From Neurospora tetraspora (taxonomy: Eukaryota > Ascomycota > Sordariomycetes > Sordariales > Sordariaceae), in assembly GCF_033439725.1 (NCBI RefSeq), contig NW_026944386.1, forward strand, positions 3,906,001-3,970,000: a stretch of DNA of 64,000 nucleotides, given 5' to 3'. A program made the position numbers and the translations under genes. Under the pieces are notes generated by a model that was not told the DNA's origin, did no database searches, and was given only the letters and a program-made list of their open reading frames with translations. Positions 45,408 through 56,263 of this stretch are shown here, piece by piece; position 1 is the first letter of the stretch; every line of letters starts with the position of its first letter.

Positions 45408-46328
45408 TATCCGAGGCAGTCGCGGGTGCTTGAGTTCAAGGAGGTCAATGTATGTATCACCATCTTTCAGGCCCTGTTGCTAGCGGTTGGCCGCTGAAGT
45501 TGCGAAGGAAGACGGCTGTCTGAAACATGATTAGGAGGATTAAGAGTCCAAATGTTCTTTTCATCCTTTCTTGTGAGTCCCACATGGCCCCCAACTCGTC
45601 TTTTAGTTGACTCACATGCTTTTCAAGATCTTCGTTCTGGCCTTGTCAAAGTGCTTCCAACATGTGACCACGAGCGGCAGTTCGTCGTCTGGGATAATGT
45701 TAGCGCATGTCTTGAATCTGTCTGTTATAAAATTCCGAGCATACCTTCACCATACTGGGCACCTCTGTCCAACTAATCCATCAGTCATCCTCTTTGTGCG
45801 GTCAAACAGGGTAAGAAGTCTTCAGGGACTGGGCGACCTAGCTGACTAAGACGGCACCCTATGCGTTTTAGCCAATGGCAGGCAAGAGCAGTCGTCTTCC
45901 AGTTACAGTGGAGTGCAGGAACAGTTGCCCTGGCTACCAGAGATAGGTACCGATGTCTACCTACAGTGGGCACACTACTAGATTACCGAGGCTACTAACA
46001 ACAGCAATCACTAAAGGCCTGAGGTTGCACCTTTTCAACTTACTGATACATTTTGTGCCACATCGTTGCCTCTTTAAGGAAAATCGCAATACTCTAGCTG
46101 ACTTCATTTATTACCTTAATGTAAGGAATTTCTTTGACAAGCAGTTTTGCTTTCCTTTATTTGTTTCAAGGGCTCACAGTGCGGAGTGACTAAAGCAACA
46201 TTCCAGCGTTTTCCACGAGGAAGGTTTATGTTAGTACGCCTTCCCTAACTGAGCTGGCCGTGCACCATGTCACTAACATCTGCCCCGGCATCACCAGCGC
46301 CGGGAAGTTCTTCCTCCTCCATCCATCT
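45408..46328. other. Spacer between copy G and P450 gene
   Basis: Convergent 3' ends. No gene seen. Confidence 0.45.
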
Positions 46329-48218
46329 TCAACGAACCATGACCCGAACACCCAAACTATCCAACTTCGGCAGCGGCACAACAAAATCATGAACATGCTT
46401 CACATCACTCTCGTCCGTCTCGAATAGCTCCATACCCAGTCCGTTGGGTCGAAAGAGCACCGCTAGAACCAGACTGATCTCCGCCATGGAGAGACTACAC
46501 AACAAGTCAGCAAAAGGCGCCTCTCGATCCCACCAAAAACTCAACGGGTATCACTTACTTTTGACCAAGGCAACTTCTCGACCCCTTAGTAAAGGGCACA
46601 TAGCTTCTCTGCATCGCCTTCGTGTCCTCAGCCAGCCACCGCTCCGGGACGAACTGGTCTGGATCCCGGTACACCTCCGGGTTGCTATGCATCAAGTAGG
46701 CGCTCATGCCCACCGGAGTACCAGGCGGGATCGTGTAATCCTTGTACTGGATGGCCACATCGGGCGAGACGCGCGGCAGGCGTCTCATGAAGCCGTAGCT
46801 GAGTCTGTTTCCCTTGTCCGTCAGTTCTGTTTGCTAACACACACGAGTTTTTTTTTTGTAGGAAACCTACCGCAAAGCCTCCTTGATCACTGCCTGCAAA
46901 TAAGGCAATCTCTCCAGCTCGGTCCAAGTGGGAACAACCTCGGGCCACGCAGCCATAACATGTCGCAACTCGTCCGCGAGACGGGCTTTGATATCTGGGC
47001 GGGAGAGGATGTAGTAGGATACGAAGCTGAGGGTTCGCCCGGTGCTGATCGTTCCGCCGAGGAAGATAAGCTTCGCTTCTCGTACCAGCCGTTCTTCTGT
47101 TTTGTCAGCAGGTGAGAGGTTACTCTGCGCTAGTGCACGGAAGAGTGTGATATGCTCCGAGCTGGCGTCCTTGGACAGGTGCTGTTTGGTTACGGCTTTG
47201 TGGATCTGCGTTCTTGTTCGTTCGTCGTATTTGTTGGCTATGTGTCCTTGCGGGAAGAGCCAAAGCAGCAAGCGCTGCGGCATGTACCCAAGGGCGCTAT
47301 CATCGGTCAGCCTGGAAAAGCGACCACGAGAGGTTCTTGACGGCCAAGCAGCCAACCAACTCACCTCAAAGCCTTTGGAAACTTGGTCAAGATTGGCGCG
47401 TTCCTGATCAACCCCAGCATCCCATCATACCACTCGGGTCCAAAATCCGGTTGATCGAGGAACCCATCACCAGGCTCAAGGTCGTCGGTGCATATCCTCT
47501 CGATGCAGTCCGCTGAAAAGGCCGAGAAAGCGCGGTCCAGCCGAACAGCTTTCCCTTGGCCCCTGTACCCACGGATACGGGACTCCAAGAAGAGAGCCTT
47601 GTCGGTAAGCATGGGCCAGTATCGAGTGTTAATAGCCATGCGGGAAAAGAAGGGGTCGAAAGGCTTTCGTCGCTGGCGATGTAGGTCGTGGTCGATGGTC
47701 ATGAAGTGGTTAACTGGGTGGGACACGGTCAGCATTTAACCCTTCCCTCGAACGTCCGACGTGTTCCGGGAAGCTCACCATCAGTGTCATCGGTACACCC
47801 CTGAAACAGTGGCCAGAAGTTGGTCCGCCGTTTGCTGCTTCCCACATAAAGCTCGTTGTAGTACTCCGGGTCATGGATCGACAGTTCATGAGGATTGATG
47901 CGCACTATCGGCCCTAAGTTCACCAACTCGTTAGTGCTGACTTTGGTTTTGGGCTTGCGACGCTTCCTCACCAAACTCCTTATGCATCTTCTCTATCTCA
48001 AAGATGTACTGCCCCCCATACCGTAACTCGTAGTAGAACTCGTACCAAGTGGTGACAACAGCCATTTTTCTTCCTGGGAACTTGGCCAAGGGGTGGAAAT
48101 ACAGTCGATAGATTGCGAGACTGGTGATGTACAGCAGCCATGTCGTAATGACAAGCAAAGCTGCTGTCCCGGGACTGAGAGTAGCAGCACGGGAGCTGGC
48201 CCAGTTGAGGACTGCCAT
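46329..48218 (-). CDS. Cytochrome P450, six exons
   Basis: Exons on the minus strand are 48218-47972, 47913-47779, 47713-47365, 47311-46871, 46804-46559 and 46494-46329, joining to 527 aa with GT-AG introns of about 53-66 nt. One N-terminal anchor ([20 protein letters not shown]), an [10 protein letters not shown] hinge, an ExxR in IKEALR followed by RRLPRVSPD, and a haem loop [10 protein letters not shown] with Cys469 are present. These, including the SRSCLG haem loop, fit the fungal trichodiene-oxygenase/benzoate-hydroxylase-like P450s. The I-helix reads [10 protein letters not shown] instead of the usual AGTDTT, so the proton relay may be altered. The acceptor of exon 4 could also be 15 nt further on (47296). 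The substrate is unknown. Confidence 0.88.
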
Positions 48219-49137
48219 TGTGGTTGGAGGATTTCTGTGTGTTTGGATGACGTTCCCGTTTCAAGCTCAAAGGTGCAAGAAAGCAGTGAGTGCTCGTCTA
48301 CCTTATAGCAACCCAGAAGCTTCATCATACCAAAAACCATGGCGTAAGTTTACCCAATTCTAAGTGGCTTGGACTTCAATCACCGAATCTTCCAAGATAT
48401 CCGAGCAGTGGGGTCTGGAAAAAGACCGACACAATGGAACAGCGCAACCGCCGTCATGATGAAACATTATCGATATTCTGGGCAGCTGACATGATGCTGG
48501 GACCCTTTGATCTAGGCTTCAACGGCCAGAAGAGGGCTAGTCAGTATGCGGCTGAAGCCTGCGCCGTCGGATGGTGATGGTTGGATGTAGATGGATCTGT
48601 GAAGTTACGGCGCCCTCCTAATGTCAAAACCCTTGCTCTCTTGTCCACGAGTCGAACAACAACGACGAGGTACAGTAGCCAGACCGCTGGCATTAACACA
48701 ACGCATCATGCAGAGATTACAAGGGTTGTTATAGGTTCCATCATCGATGTTCCTGCATGTTTGCTACAGCACTCGCCTGAATTCAGCGAATTACAGGCAG
48801 GTACAGCCGATAACGTTGGCGGCTTGAAGCCACAAACCTAAGGTACCCTTCGACTTTTCTCCCATCCTTTGACATGTGAACGGCTTGCAGTAGGGCGCTA
48901 ACATCATTCCGATATCTTTTCAGCTCGGACTTAACGTCACTAGCGTGGAAAAAGACGAGAAAAGGAAAAATACTACCCCTGAACAGATAGATGTTCTAGA
49001 TCTCCGGCAGTGATTCCTAGCTCAATCAGACTATTTATATATGGGATCAGAGCATGGGATTATTCTAGACCTTGGGAGATTACAGGCTAGCGTTAGGTAG
49101 ACACTGTTTGGAGAAAGATCCTTTGAGGCTGTCGGTC
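48219..49137. other. Spacer upstream of the six-exon P450
   Basis: No gene seen. Confidence 0.45.
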
Positions 49138-49140
49138 GTA

Positions 49141-49863
49141 GGGCGTGTTCCAAATTTCGATGGCTGATCCGCCAGTTGATCCAGTTGTTGATCCGAGTAC
49201 AAAGCCTAAATCTGCAGCTCGAATGTACCCTCTGCCAAGGCCATGCCAAGGCCTTGGCACTACCAGGGTGGAATTTTTCTTTCGTGAACTCCAACAAAGG
49301 GTTCATTTGGGAATGACCAAAACGAGCTCAATTTTGAAGCCATTCACAAATGGAGACATCCATCTGGTTGCTGAAAAGCCGTTCTATAAAATGATATAGC
49401 GTGCACTATCGTAGGACGATTTTGAACGATTTTGAACGATTTTGAACGGTGGTCCCAATAACGGTCCTACGATAGTGCACGCTATATTATCTTATAGAGC
49501 GGCTTTTCAGCATCCAGATAGATGTCTCCATTCGTAAATAGCTTCAAAATTGAACTCGTTTTGGTAGTTTTCGTTATCTCTTTTAGTCGGATCAATGGCA
49601 AACCCTCCAAAAAAGCTAAGATTCTCAGCTTTTTTGGATCAACGGGCCTTGGCACTTTTCGTTCCCTTTTAGGAAGTTACAAGGCCTCATACAGGCTGAA
49701 AAGCCACGTACAAGGGGGCCTGTCTAGCGTGGTACGTGCCAAGGTCCCTGAACGTCTTCTTTAAGCCATATACGGTATAATCAACTACATATTTACTACA
49801 TATCAACCGCAGGGGTCGATTTGTATGGGCTCTGGATCAACGTTGGAAATTTGGAACGCGCCC
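49141..49863. mobile_element. Hairpin-forming MITE, 723 bp
   Basis: The ends read GGGCGTGTTCCAAATTTC and its near-perfect inverse (GAAATTTGGAACGCGCCC). A 3-bp direct repeat GTA flanks both sides (49138-49140 and 49864-49866). The centre is a large inverted repeat: 102-bp arms at 49316-49417 and 49464-49565 that differ at about 9 positions, mostly transitions, around a 46-bp loop with GATTTTGAAC three times in tandem. No coding frame of note. A 3-bp duplication and GGG-starting TIR point to a PIF/Harbinger- or CMC-type element (inference). Confidence 0.8.
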
Positions 49864-49866
49864 GTA

Positions 49867-50571
49867 ATGTGCGTTAGCGGAGGGTGGTATTGAGAGGGAT
49901 TGAGAGGCAACATCGAGAACATGACATCTTCCAAACACCGCGCAAGTTACTTTGACGGCAGTTGCAGTTCAAGGATAACTCAAAACCCACGTAAGGCGGA
50001 GATAGCGGCACAGGGCGGACTCAGCCGGCACAATCGTGCGACAATGCTAATGCCGACATCCTTCGGCAATAGTTCAAGTTACACATGAAACCCCCAATTG
50101 ATGGCTCTAGAATAGAATTGGAAGTGAAGATAAGCTTTTCTTTTGTGCGACAATAAGAAAGTAAGCGAGGGTGACATCCGCATAAGCCACGTTGGGCAAG
50201 CGCCGCTCCGCCGCATCGAGTGTTATCTGACAGACAGGAGCTGAGTATCCAGCAAATGCGATTGGTCCAGGTTACCTTGGTTGGTGATGGTGATGTTGGT
50301 CGGGACTTGAAAATTGCTGGAAGAACGATGAATATGGAATTTGGGAAAGTCCGTCGGAATAGCTAGAAGGGTAAGAAAAACAACGGATGTTATCTTGTAC
50401 GGTTTTTTGTGTGAGACGGGCGAAGAAGAAGAAGTGATGGCGAACTTTTAAAACATTGACTGTGCTTGAAGTACATAGTGAGCACAACACCATTGCACAG
50501 AAAACAGTAAACACAAAGAACTAGGTAGGTAAGCACCTGTTATGATTAAAATATTTCATCAACACCACAAA
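49867..50571. other. Spacer upstream of the tRNA
   Basis: No gene seen. Confidence 0.45.
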
Positions 50572-50642
50572 GCGCCAGTGGTTTAGTGGTAAAATCCATC
50601 GTTGCCATCGATGGGCCCCGCGTTCGATTCGCGGCTGGCGCA
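50572..50642 (+). tRNA. tRNA-Gly (GCC)
   Basis: Cloverleaf is complete: acceptor GCGCCAG pairs with CTGGCGC, the D arm holds TGGTTTAGTGGTAAAA (A box), the anticodon loop TTGCCAT gives GCC, and the T arm holds GTTCGATTC (B box). There is no intron and no encoded CCA. Length 71 nt with discriminator A. Confidence 0.95.
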
Positions 50643-50652
50643 GTGATTTCTC

Positions 50653-50657
50653 TTTTT
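50653..50657 (+). terminator. Pol III T-run terminator
   Basis: First run of five T residues, ten bases after the tRNA, where RNA polymerase III would stop. A longer T run follows about 25 bases later. Confidence 0.7.
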
Positions 50658-51395
50658 GCATTTTGTTCATGCATTATTTTTTTTTTTTGGATGTGATCCG
50701 TCAGCCCTGCAGGGGTTGTAACAACAGGCCATGGCTTCCACTTAATCGACAACATTATTCGTCTGCCATGTGAAGTACCCGTCAAGGTTAAAACCCTGTT
50801 GAATCTACGCAAGAGGACGAAGGGTAAATAAAGGTGCATATGAGAAAGGAAAGAAACCCACCGTGCCTATTCGTGGTGGTTTTTTTTAACCCTGACGAGT
50901 TAGTCCGATTGCTGATCACTTTACAAGCACCCCTTACTGTCATCGCCTATCTTCCACTCTGAAGTTTTTCGGCAAGTTCTCCTGCTGTCGACTTGATCCT
51001 ACTGTTGCCGGTACCGTTGCTTAAGCGGGCTGAGACATGATAAGGGTTTCGGGAAAAGGTGGAATGGATAGTCGGGCTGTGACGAGCAAGACTTGTGTGT
51101 ATGGAGCTACGATGAAATTGGTTGGATCACGTTGATTTCGAGGACTGTCTGCTTTTGAACAAAGCTATAAGCGAACAATGTCATGCCTCAAAGTCTGGGA
51201 CCTCAGCTGTGTGACCGTGACGTACCTTGACTTCGGTGAGAGGACTTTGATGAAGATGTAGTCAACCGACAGGTTGGGGATGTTTGGGCTTAGAAATCCC
51301 TAACTCCATCTTCTTACATGAGACTTGACTCGCTTGATGATGCTGATGATTCAAACAAATATGGCAAGGAAAGGGGAAAAAGAGAGACAAATTGT
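50658..51395. other. Spacer downstream of the tRNA
   Basis: No gene seen. Confidence 0.45.
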
Positions 51396-53122
51396 TTAAT
51401 CGGAACCCTCGTAGACGTTGTAGACGGGAATGTTCCTCTTGAGGAAATCTCTCCACTGGGGAAGGGTGCGCTTGTAAGGGGTGTTGGTGGACTTTTGGAG
51501 GTCCTCAATGGCAGAACCCCACTTGACGAGCTCGGGCTCACCGTAGGCAGTCTGCATGATGCCGAGACCGATGCCCATGCCGCTGGCGGAGTGGGTACCG
51601 GCCGGAAGGGTGATCATAGGGTAGCCGGCCTGAGCAGCAATCTGGGGAGCCTGAGCGACATCAGGAGGAACAAGGAGACCGGAGATCTTCTTGCCCTTGT
51701 AGGTAAGAGCGTCATCGATGCCGTTGCGGGTGGAGCACTGGGTGAAGTTGAGGGCCTGGTAGTAGGTCTCATCCTTGATACCCTTGGTGGCGAGGGAAGC
51801 GAGGAAGCCATCCTGACCGGAGTAGAAGGCGGGGTGACCAAGGGGCCAGGGGTGGCCACCCTCGGTGCCATCGTTGTCGTAGTTGAACTGGACGATATCC
51901 TCGAGAGAGCGGATGTTGGTGTTCTCGAGCTCGGAGAGGTAAGTCTTGATGTTGTTGTAGAAGTCAACCTTGACGACGGTGTACTCGGACTCGTTGGGGT
52001 AGCCGCGGCTGGTGCCATAGTCCCAGTCCCAGCCGTAGGGGCTGACGATTCTCTCGTAGTCGGTAATCTCGGTGCCGTTGATGATGGTGGCGCCAGCATC
52101 CTCGATGAGCTTGATAAGGGCGGTCAACTGGCGAACCTGCTCAGGGTCGGCGTAGCGCCAGAAGCTGTTCCAGGGAATGCCGAAGACGGCGTCCTTGAGG
52201 GCAGCCTTGGTGGTGAGGTAGGATGCGTAGCCGTGCTCGGGGGTCTTGCCGTCCTGGGCAAGGGTGTACTCGTCGCGCTGATCAAGGCCGTAGATGGCAT
52301 CAAGAGCATAGACAGCATCACGGACGGTACGACCGAAAGTACCGACGGTATCTTGGTGTTCGCTCTCGGGGATCCGACGGTGGGCTTGAAGCCGACAATG
52401 TTGTTGCGCATAGCAGGGTTGATGACGGAGCCGTCGGTCTCGGTGCCTAGGGAGAAGGCGATGGTGTTGGCAGCGACACCAACGGCGCTACCGGAGGAGG
52501 AACCACCAGGGTTGACGGTCAGGTTGTAAGCAGAGCGGCACTGGCCACCGCGGGCAGAGTAACCCTCGGAGTAGTTGTTGCTGCGCATATCGGCCCACTC
52601 GGAGAGGGTAGTCTTACCGAAGAGAACGGCACCGGCCTCACGGAGCTTGGCGACAACGTGGGCATCACGGGGGACAAGGCTGCCGAGAAGAGCCCACGAG
52701 CCAGCAGTGGTCTCGAGCTGATCCTTGGTGGCAATGTTGTCCTTGACGGTGAAGGGGATACCATGGAGAGGACCGCGGACCTTGGCGGCGGCACGCTCAG
52801 CGTCCATCTGAGCAGCGATGGACAGGGCATCAGGGTTGTACTGGAGGAGGGAGTTGATGTAGAGATCGGTCTGGAAAGTACGGCGAACATAGCAACCGAC
52901 AAGCTGGACCGAGGTGAGGGTGCCATTGTTCATGGCAGCCTGCATATCATCGATGGTGGCCTCCTCGAGCTTGAAGCTGCCGCAGGGAAGGACAGGGAAG
53001 AGGATGTTGCTGAGCGCGCTCTCCTCCTTGAGCTTGAGGAGCTTGATGTCCTCGGTGGAAGGGGTCGGGAGGGCAGCGCCCAGGCACATGCCAATCGCCG
53101 TGGCGGCGGCTAGCCAAGTCAT
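51396..53122 (-). pseudogene. Secreted amidase-signature hydrolase with an internal deletion
   Basis: A signal peptide (MTWLAAATAIGMCLGAALPT) is followed by an amidase-signature domain: Lys127 in FTVKDN, the GGSSSGSAVG loop at 206-215 (cis-Ser), and nucleophile Ser232 in GTETDGSVINPA. Reading is open to GFKPTVG. About 22 bases appear to be missing at 52372-52376 relative to the family, whose text continues as LTSR..GVIPESEHQDTVG; the last part, ESEHQDTVGTFGRTVRDA, resumes in another frame and continues to 51396. As written, the product would stop after the junction at about 332 aa and lose the C-terminal third. No introns. Either a real inactivation or an assembly fault. Confidence 0.82.
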
Positions 53123-53493
53123 GTGTCGATGGTTGATGTGTAAACAAACAACTGAAGAAAAGAAATCATGTTGTCTTATCTTGAGAATTCGTCATCGAAG
53201 CGATGGAGGGAAGCGATGCGAGTGCCAAGATTTGGGAGTAACCTCGAAAGTGACACTGGCGTCGTGTTTACCTTGGCGCAAATGGCCCGTGCTCCCATCG
53301 CTAAAAGGCTAGACTAGAACCTCATCATTCGCCGCATCGTCCAATTCCGACATGTCAACAAAACACGCCAAGCAACCCTGGCCATCACCAGTTCCCCATC
53401 GTACATACACGTACAAGGTATATTTTGATCCAATTAATTAACCAAGCTGATCAAGAACAGTAAACAAATCCACATCCATTCAACCATTACACA
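53123..53493. other. Spacer between amidase and copy H
   Basis: The amidase promoter side. No gene. Confidence 0.45.
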
Positions 53494-54803
53494 TTATGCT
53501 TCGAGAGCCTTGGACCCCCGGTGCTCGTTCTCCGTGGTCAGGTCAAAGTCTACCCGCACCATGATGCCTTCGGTGCTGCCCGTCTCGGCGTCGTCACGGT
53601 TACGGCTCTTGGTGTCGTTATACGTGTAACAATCGCTGTTGGAGCTTAGCTTGTTGTGGTGCTGGGGCCGCAGGCTGAGGTTGCGCAGCGTCATGGATGT
53701 GCCCTTGGTCCCGCCCTTGGTCGAGTACCCAGAGTGCCCCCCAGAATTGGAATCGTGGCCCGTGTTCCTGATGAACTTGTCGAACACGGGCTTGATGCCG
53801 GGAATCGACAACGAGATCAAGGTCGCTCCGATCTCCGATACCTCGACCGCCAACAGGGGGTTGTACGTCCATGACATGTCCACGTTCCACTGACCTGCAA
53901 TGACCAGCACCAAACGAGCAATCGAGATGCCAGTAACCCTTCAAGCCGTGTCAGTCAACAACCATCTTCTGTCCATGATTGGCAACAACTTACAAGATAC
54001 CAGGCATCAAAATGCACGCCAGCTGCAGTCTTCGCTTGCGCGGCAGATCAAGGATCCAGATCATGGCCAACGGGATGCCAAACAGCAACAGGTCGCAAAA
54101 CAGTGACACGGCCGAGTTGACACTGTACACGAGACCCCATGGCAAGCACTGGTAGCCCTCGACGTCCTTCTGCCAGTTGTTCTTCTTCGTGTATGGCCAC
54201 AGTCCCGTCACCGGAAGACAGTGGAAGATGATGAGGAACAGCTGCGGCAGGAATCCCGCCACCAGGACGCCCATCAGGATCTGAATCGCCAGTCGGAACC
54301 CGCGGTGGATGCTGCAGATGCGGTGGTAAAAGGCCAAACCCGATACACGGCAGATCAGCAACGCAATGGTGTAGACAATGTGTGCCGCAAAGTCCCAGAT
54401 CTCACTGAGGTTCACCTCCTCCGGCGTCAGCACGTACATGAGGTACTGATAGTGCCGCCCCGCTCCAATGTTGATCAGTTTGGTATCCAGTACCACAAAC
54501 GCTATAAGAAGGGCCTGAATGGTCAAGGGTCAGAGTTTTGCTGTCAAAAGTGTGAGTGGTAGAGGCACTCACTAGACATAGTAGCGCCAACCAATCATCA
54601 AGTCCGGTTCGCCTTAGCACAAAGGCTCTTGAAGCAATTCGGCATAGCACAACGATGCCCGTCAGGACGGTGACGAAGATAATGGCGCCAGTCGCAGGTT
54701 TGTCTCGGGATTCCTCTAACCAGGCAATGCTGATTCCTTCCGGGATCCGCCCAGCCTCGATCGCCCTCGTTATCCTCGGGTCGGTGCTGGTAGTGTTGGA
54801 CAT
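53494..54803 (-). CDS. Rhodopsin-domain 7-TM protein (PTH11-related), divergent copy H
   Basis: Exons on the minus strand are 54803-54573, 54514-53994 and 53938-53494, joining to 398 aa with introns GTGAGT..CAG and GTAAGT..AAG. It follows the common rhodopsin-domain pattern (LRRTGLDDWLALLCL, INIGAGRHYQYL, RVSGLAFYHRI, a conserved W in WILDLPRKRRLQL) and resembles the larger PTH11-like group more than copies A-G. It has three exons rather than four, lacks LRFYSKR and the DDDSVAILEVE tail, and so is a separate lineage. Tail of 80 residues is Ser/Gly-rich. A receptor-like role is inferred. Confidence 0.86.
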
Positions 54804-56260
54804 GGTGGTCTTGGCTCACGGCTTTCGGATGCCGGACACCGTTCGATGGCGGACACGCCGGATTAGTCGGGTATCGTGGAAGAACGGCTGCCGTCCTTTA
54901 TTATCGTTGTCCTTCGCACTTGTTACCAAGAACCGATCGGCATATGCGATTCTCGAACAGCAACAGCCAAGCTCAAATCCAGTGGGAACGTGCTCGAATC
55001 TTATGCCCTATACGCCCAGCCAAAAAAGGACGGGAATTATGAAAGCCAGGACACCCCAGCTTGCCTAGCATAGAACTACTATTAAGGGCCCCGCAATCGC
55101 TTCACTCCAGGCCCAAACCAGTCAAGACACTTTGAGCGAACCAAGCTCTCGGGCAACCGCTTTTTCTTCACTGCCGCCTCTCTCGACCGCTCGGATTCGC
55201 ATCCTGAACTCCAAAGCAGGGTATGGCCAAGAAGGTAGAATTCCAGGAGAATATGTGCCCCCTCCATCTGTTCGGATGCACACTCTTTATGGCTAGCTCA
55301 ACTGCGCCTGCTCCCGAGTCAGTTCACATCACGCCATGCTCATATTCCTCATATCCACCTAGCTGAGGTGGCTTCATAACAAGGCAACTATCTTTTCGTC
55401 GGCTCGGTCCTCCTGAAAATGCTTGGGTGACTTGATCGCCTGGAATGCGCAAGAAATCGGGTTGGGTTGCGCAAGAAAGTCAAGTATTTGTATTGGGGTT
55501 ATGATGGTTCAACGGGTCGATGGAGCCCCCAAAAAAAAGCTTGTCCGAAAGGACGCCGAGATTGGCGCTGGCAAGTCAGGGCTCCCAGGTCCGAAGTCCG
55601 GAAAGTCGTGGAGGCCTTTCGGTTGATGCAGAAAATTTCATGACACAGAGATCTTCCTTCCTCACATGGGACAAGATCGGAGTCTCGAGGTCTGCACAAA
55701 TGATGATCATGGGTGATCATTAACAAAGTCTATTCCAAACCCAAACCACCATGGTTTACGATAAAAAGCATCCCGACGCTTTGGTTTACTCAATCAAGAG
55801 TATGTTGCATCCCGTCTGTTAAAACCACCAAGAGCAGGGCACAGAACCCCCAATCACAAATGAAACGACAGCCCTTGCCCGCTAGTGCTACCTTGTTTCG
55901 AACTCCCTCATCTTCGTCATTAACAGCATGCACTGCTCAAAGAACATCAGTTCGTCCGATCTGTAGTTCACAACCCCCGATCTCAATCCAACGATGAGAC
56001 AAAAGACACGGAATCCTGCGGGGTTGGGATACTAGCACGGAACCACTGAGCGCAAACTCTGTTAAATTACAGAAGGAAAAGGCCTGAAAAGCCTCAACAT
56101 GTCAATCCCTGCCTGTTATGGGATATTCCAGGCAGGTGCCTGGAGGTCCCACTCTGTCGTACCGACACGTGCTCTATTAAGCATGGGCCTGCCCATCTGC
56201 GCGTGGCTAACCTGAAGGTAGTCATATAAGAGCGTTCACCCCGTCACCCTTTATCAAGGC
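54804..56260. other. Spacer upstream of copy H
   Basis: No gene seen; small frames only. Confidence 0.45.
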
Positions 56261-56263
56261 TGA

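Noticed and set aside
17000-48300. Secondary-metabolite gene cluster
   Set aside because: Two P450s and one hydrolase are present in the wider region, but there is no PKS, NRPS, terpene synthase, dedicated transporter or cluster regulator.
51318-52529. 403-codon open frame on + opposite the amidase
   Set aside because: It is an antisense shadow of the strongly GC3-biased amidase gene and has no domain-like content.
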